Positions 31,238 through 32,998 of a DNA stretch of 32,998 nucleotides are shown here, in pieces. Position numbers and translations under genes: made by a program. The DNA is from Gammaproteobacteria bacterium (lineage in GTDB: Bacteria > Pseudomonadota > Gammaproteobacteria > Steroidobacterales > Steroidobacteraceae). How positions within the stretch are numbered: position 1 is the first letter of the stretch; each line of letters begins with the position of its first letter. The notes under the pieces were generated by a model. That model was given only the letters and a program-made list of their open reading frames with translations, was not told where the DNA came from and searched no databases. Location of the stretch: the NCBI GenBank assembly GCA_028293725.1, contig JAQGOE010000110.1:1-32998 (forward strand), in the 5' to 3' direction.

Positions 31238-32329
31238 ATGAGAACATCGGCCGTCGGGTTGGTCATGCTGGCGTTGTTTTTCGTTTGTGCGCCTCCCGGG
31301 CGCGCACAAGAGCCCCAACACTACTCGTTGCCCGCGACGCCGGAAAACGTGCAATGGGGCTGGTATGACCCCAACGAGAAGCCGAAGCTGGTCATCAACT
31401 CCGGTGACACGGTTTCCATCGAGACGCTCTCCCACTCCCTCGGGCAGGTGAAACCAGGCCTGGCGATGGACGGAATCGTGAAGCTGCGCAAGGAAAACGC
31501 CGGCGGTGGCCCACATTCGATCACCGGCCCCATTTATGTGACCGGGGCGGAGCCCGGCGATACGCTCGAGATCCACATTCTCAAGATCGTACCCAAGCCC
31601 GACGCGTTCAACTTCAATCTGCCGGGCAAGGAGTTTCCAACCGTGGGCCTGCTGGCGTCCGAATTCCCGGAAGGGTTCGTTCGCTACTACAAGTTGGATC
31701 TGGCCAAAATGCAGACCGAGTTCAAACCGGGGGTCGTCATCGATCTGAAGCCGTTCCCGGGCACCTTCGCCGTCGGAGTCGATCCGAACGAGCCGGATTC
31801 GAAATCCGGGCCGCCGATCCATGACGCGAAAGGGCGCACCAGCACGCTCCGGCCCTGGAAAAACGGCTCTAACATGGATGTGAACGAGTTGCAGGTCGGC
31901 TCGACGTTGTATTTACCCGTGTTTCTCAAAGGTGGGCTGATCTGGACTGGCGATTCGCACTGCGCCCAGGGAAATGGCGAGGTCAACCTCTCGGCGCTGG
32001 AGTGTGCGTATAAGGAAATCGAGATTCAGCCCATCGTGCTCAAGGGCCGCAAGACCGAATGGCCCTGGGCGGAAACGCAAACGGACTGGATTTTCATGGG
32101 CTACGACGAGGATCTGGATCGGGCGATGAAAATCGCAGTGGAGCAGACCGTCAAATGGCTCGCCAATCAACAGATCGTCCCTATGTCTCGCGAGGAAGCC
32201 TACGCACTGACTTCGATCGTCGGGGATTGTCGTGTGTCGCAGGTCGTGGATATCCGCAAGGGCGTGCATTGCATGATTCCCAAGCGGGTATTTGTGAACT
32301 ATCAGCAGGGCGCGCAGAAGCGTCATTGA
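31238..32329 (+). CDS. Exported acetamidase/formamidase (FmdA/AmdA family)
   Basis: A 363-residue amidase that would release ammonia from formamide or short amides. A signal peptide is at about residues 1-23 (LMLALFFVCAPPGRAQ, approximately). The family core follows: ENAGGGPHSITGPIYVTGAEPGDTLEIHIL, then KGGLIWTGDSHCAQGNGEVNLSALECA, the counterpart of GDPHFAQGDGEV. Cytoplasmic relatives lack the signal peptide, so this one should act in the periplasm. AGGGAA precedes the ATG. The dienelactone-hydrolase-type gene follows after 41 bases. Confidence 0.85.
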   Translation: MRTSAVGLVMLALFFVCAPPGRAQEPQHYSLPATPENVQWGWYDPNEKPKLVINSGDTVSIETLSHSLGQVKPGLAMDGIVKLRKENAGGGPHSITGPIYVTGAEPGDTLEIHILKIVPKPDAFNFNLPGKEFPTVGLLASEFPEGFVRYYKLDLAKMQTEFKPGVVIDLKPFPGTFAVGVDPNEPDSKSGPPIHDAKGRTSTLRPWKNGSNMDVNELQVGSTLYLPVFLKGGLIWTGDSHCAQGNGEVNLSALECAYKEIEIQPIVLKGRKTEWPWAETQTDWIFMGYDEDLDRAMKIAVEQTVKWLANQQIVPMSREEAYALTSIVGDCRVSQVVDIRKGVHCMIPKRVFVNYQQGAQKRH

Positions 32330-32370
32330 TGCGGGTTGAATCCGCACCGGCCCGGACCCGTCGGTAAACC

Positions 32371-32998
32371 ATGACAGAGACATCGTATGCGGCGGTTCCG
32401 GATGCGCCCGTTGGCGCTTGGGCAGCGCATTCAAAAGGCCCGCCACTGGATGGCTTCGCGCAGTTTCACTTTACCGCAGGCGAGTTCGGCCACACCGTCT
32501 ATTACGGTGGCAACCGGCTCGATCCCCCGCTGTTGCTCATGCCGGAGCTCGCTGGCTTCTCACCCGGCATGCTCCAGTTCGCCGAGCGTCTGCGACAAGC
32601 GCGATTCCAGGTGTATGTGCCGTGGCTTTTTGGGCCCTTCGGCCAACGTACGCCGCTCCGCAACGCTATCCGCCTGTGTATCTCACGCGAATTCGCAAAC
32701 CTGCGTGCAGGCGTCTCCGCTCCTGTAACCACCTGGCTTCGCGCACTGGCGGCCCACATAAGTCAATACAACGGTGGCGGTAGGGTCGGTGCGATTGGCA
32801 TGTGCCTTACGGGCGCTTTTGCAATTCCCTTGGTCATTGACCCGAAGGTCGTTGCCGCGGTTGCCGCCCAACCGTCAGTGCCATTTGGTGTAAGGCGCGG
32901 TCCGTGGATGCATCAGCTGAATGTAAGCGACAGCGACATCGCGAAGGCGCGTGACCGGCTGACATCTGGCGGCGCGCAGATTCTGGCGCTTCGCAATC
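32371..32998 (+). CDS. Dienelactone-hydrolase family enzyme (3' end outside window)
   Basis: The first 209 codons are visible. It is an alpha/beta-hydrolase with a nucleophile elbow at GAIGMCLTGAF (Cys145), which fits the Cys nucleophile of dienelactone hydrolases, and E59 in MPELAGF where those enzymes have a Glu near the active site. The catalytic Asp and His lie beyond the window. There is no signal peptide. The substrate is unknown; the family includes hydrolases of cyclic lactones and esters. The start ATG 32371 has only a weak ribosome binding site. Confidence 0.78.
   Translation, partial: MTETSYAAVPDAPVGAWAAHSKGPPLDGFAQFHFTAGEFGHTVYYGGNRLDPPLLLMPELAGFSPGMLQFAERLRQARFQVYVPWLFGPFGQRTPLRNAIRLCISREFANLRAGVSAPVTTWLRALAAHISQYNGGGRVGAIGMCLTGAFAIPLVIDPKVVAAVAAQPSVPFGVRRGPWMHQLNVSDSDIAKARDRLTSGGAQILALRN

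Overview
The window is GC-rich, densely coding bacterial chromosome from a Gram-negative organism. It carries a TonB-dependent outer-membrane receptor, many Sec signal peptides, a CsrA, a MASE1 diguanylate cyclase, a FixJ-type response regulator and a CcmI-like cytochrome c assembly protein. The gene mix resembles a soil or freshwater gammaproteobacterium (Steroidobacter/Nevskiales-like). That placement is inference and was not tested. No rRNA, tRNA, CRISPR array, insertion sequence or prophage was seen.

Layout. (1) 43-4056: a CcmI-like TPR membrane protein diverges from a membrane-anchored 4Fe-4S/FAD oxidoreductase, which overlaps an exported Sel1/ankyrin-repeat protein. (2) 3984-4754: an ArsR-family regulator, divergent from the next block. 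(3) 5087-14689: six same-strand genes that follow the route of a purine through the cell: TonB-dependent receptor (outer membrane), exported adenine-deaminase-like amidohydrolase (periplasm), HupE/UreJ-type membrane protein, MASE1-GGDEF diguanylate cyclase, AzgA-like purine permease (inner membrane), and adenosine/adenine deaminase (cytoplasm). A near-consensus sigma-54 promoter lies at 4960-4976, about 110 bases before the first start codon, which suggests nitrogen-regulated purine scavenging. This is the most exciting candidate system in the window. (4) 14709-15811: a minus-strand group with a small hypothetical, a Cys-rich zinc-ribbon-like protein and a glycine-rich RRM protein. (5) 16125-18137: hypotheticals, including an exported protein with seven tandem two-cysteine repeats. 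(6) 18269-21881: a GT4-type glycosyltransferase with a C-terminal helical domain, followed by a GH130 protein. (7) 22274-24938: an orphan FixJ-like response regulator, small hypotheticals, and an ECF sigma factor with a SnoaL-like C-terminal domain divergent from a small probable alpha-beta-barrel protein. (8) 25019-29019: a short-chain dehydrogenase and a lipid-looking cluster (phosphatidylserine decarboxylase, membrane-anchored class III aminotransferase, polytopic His-rich protein). (9) 29555-32998: an IclR regulator, CsrA, an exported acetamidase/formamidase and a partial dienelactone-hydrolase-type enzyme. The leaders of iclR and csrA share a 24-base element (23/24 identical) downstream of matching TTGACG promoters, so one factor or RNA-level control may govern both.

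How the genes work together. Release of ammonia recurs: two deaminases and one amidase, two of the three predicted to be exported, and a sigma-54 promoter in front of the purine block. Assignments rest on motifs read by eye; substrates are inferred.
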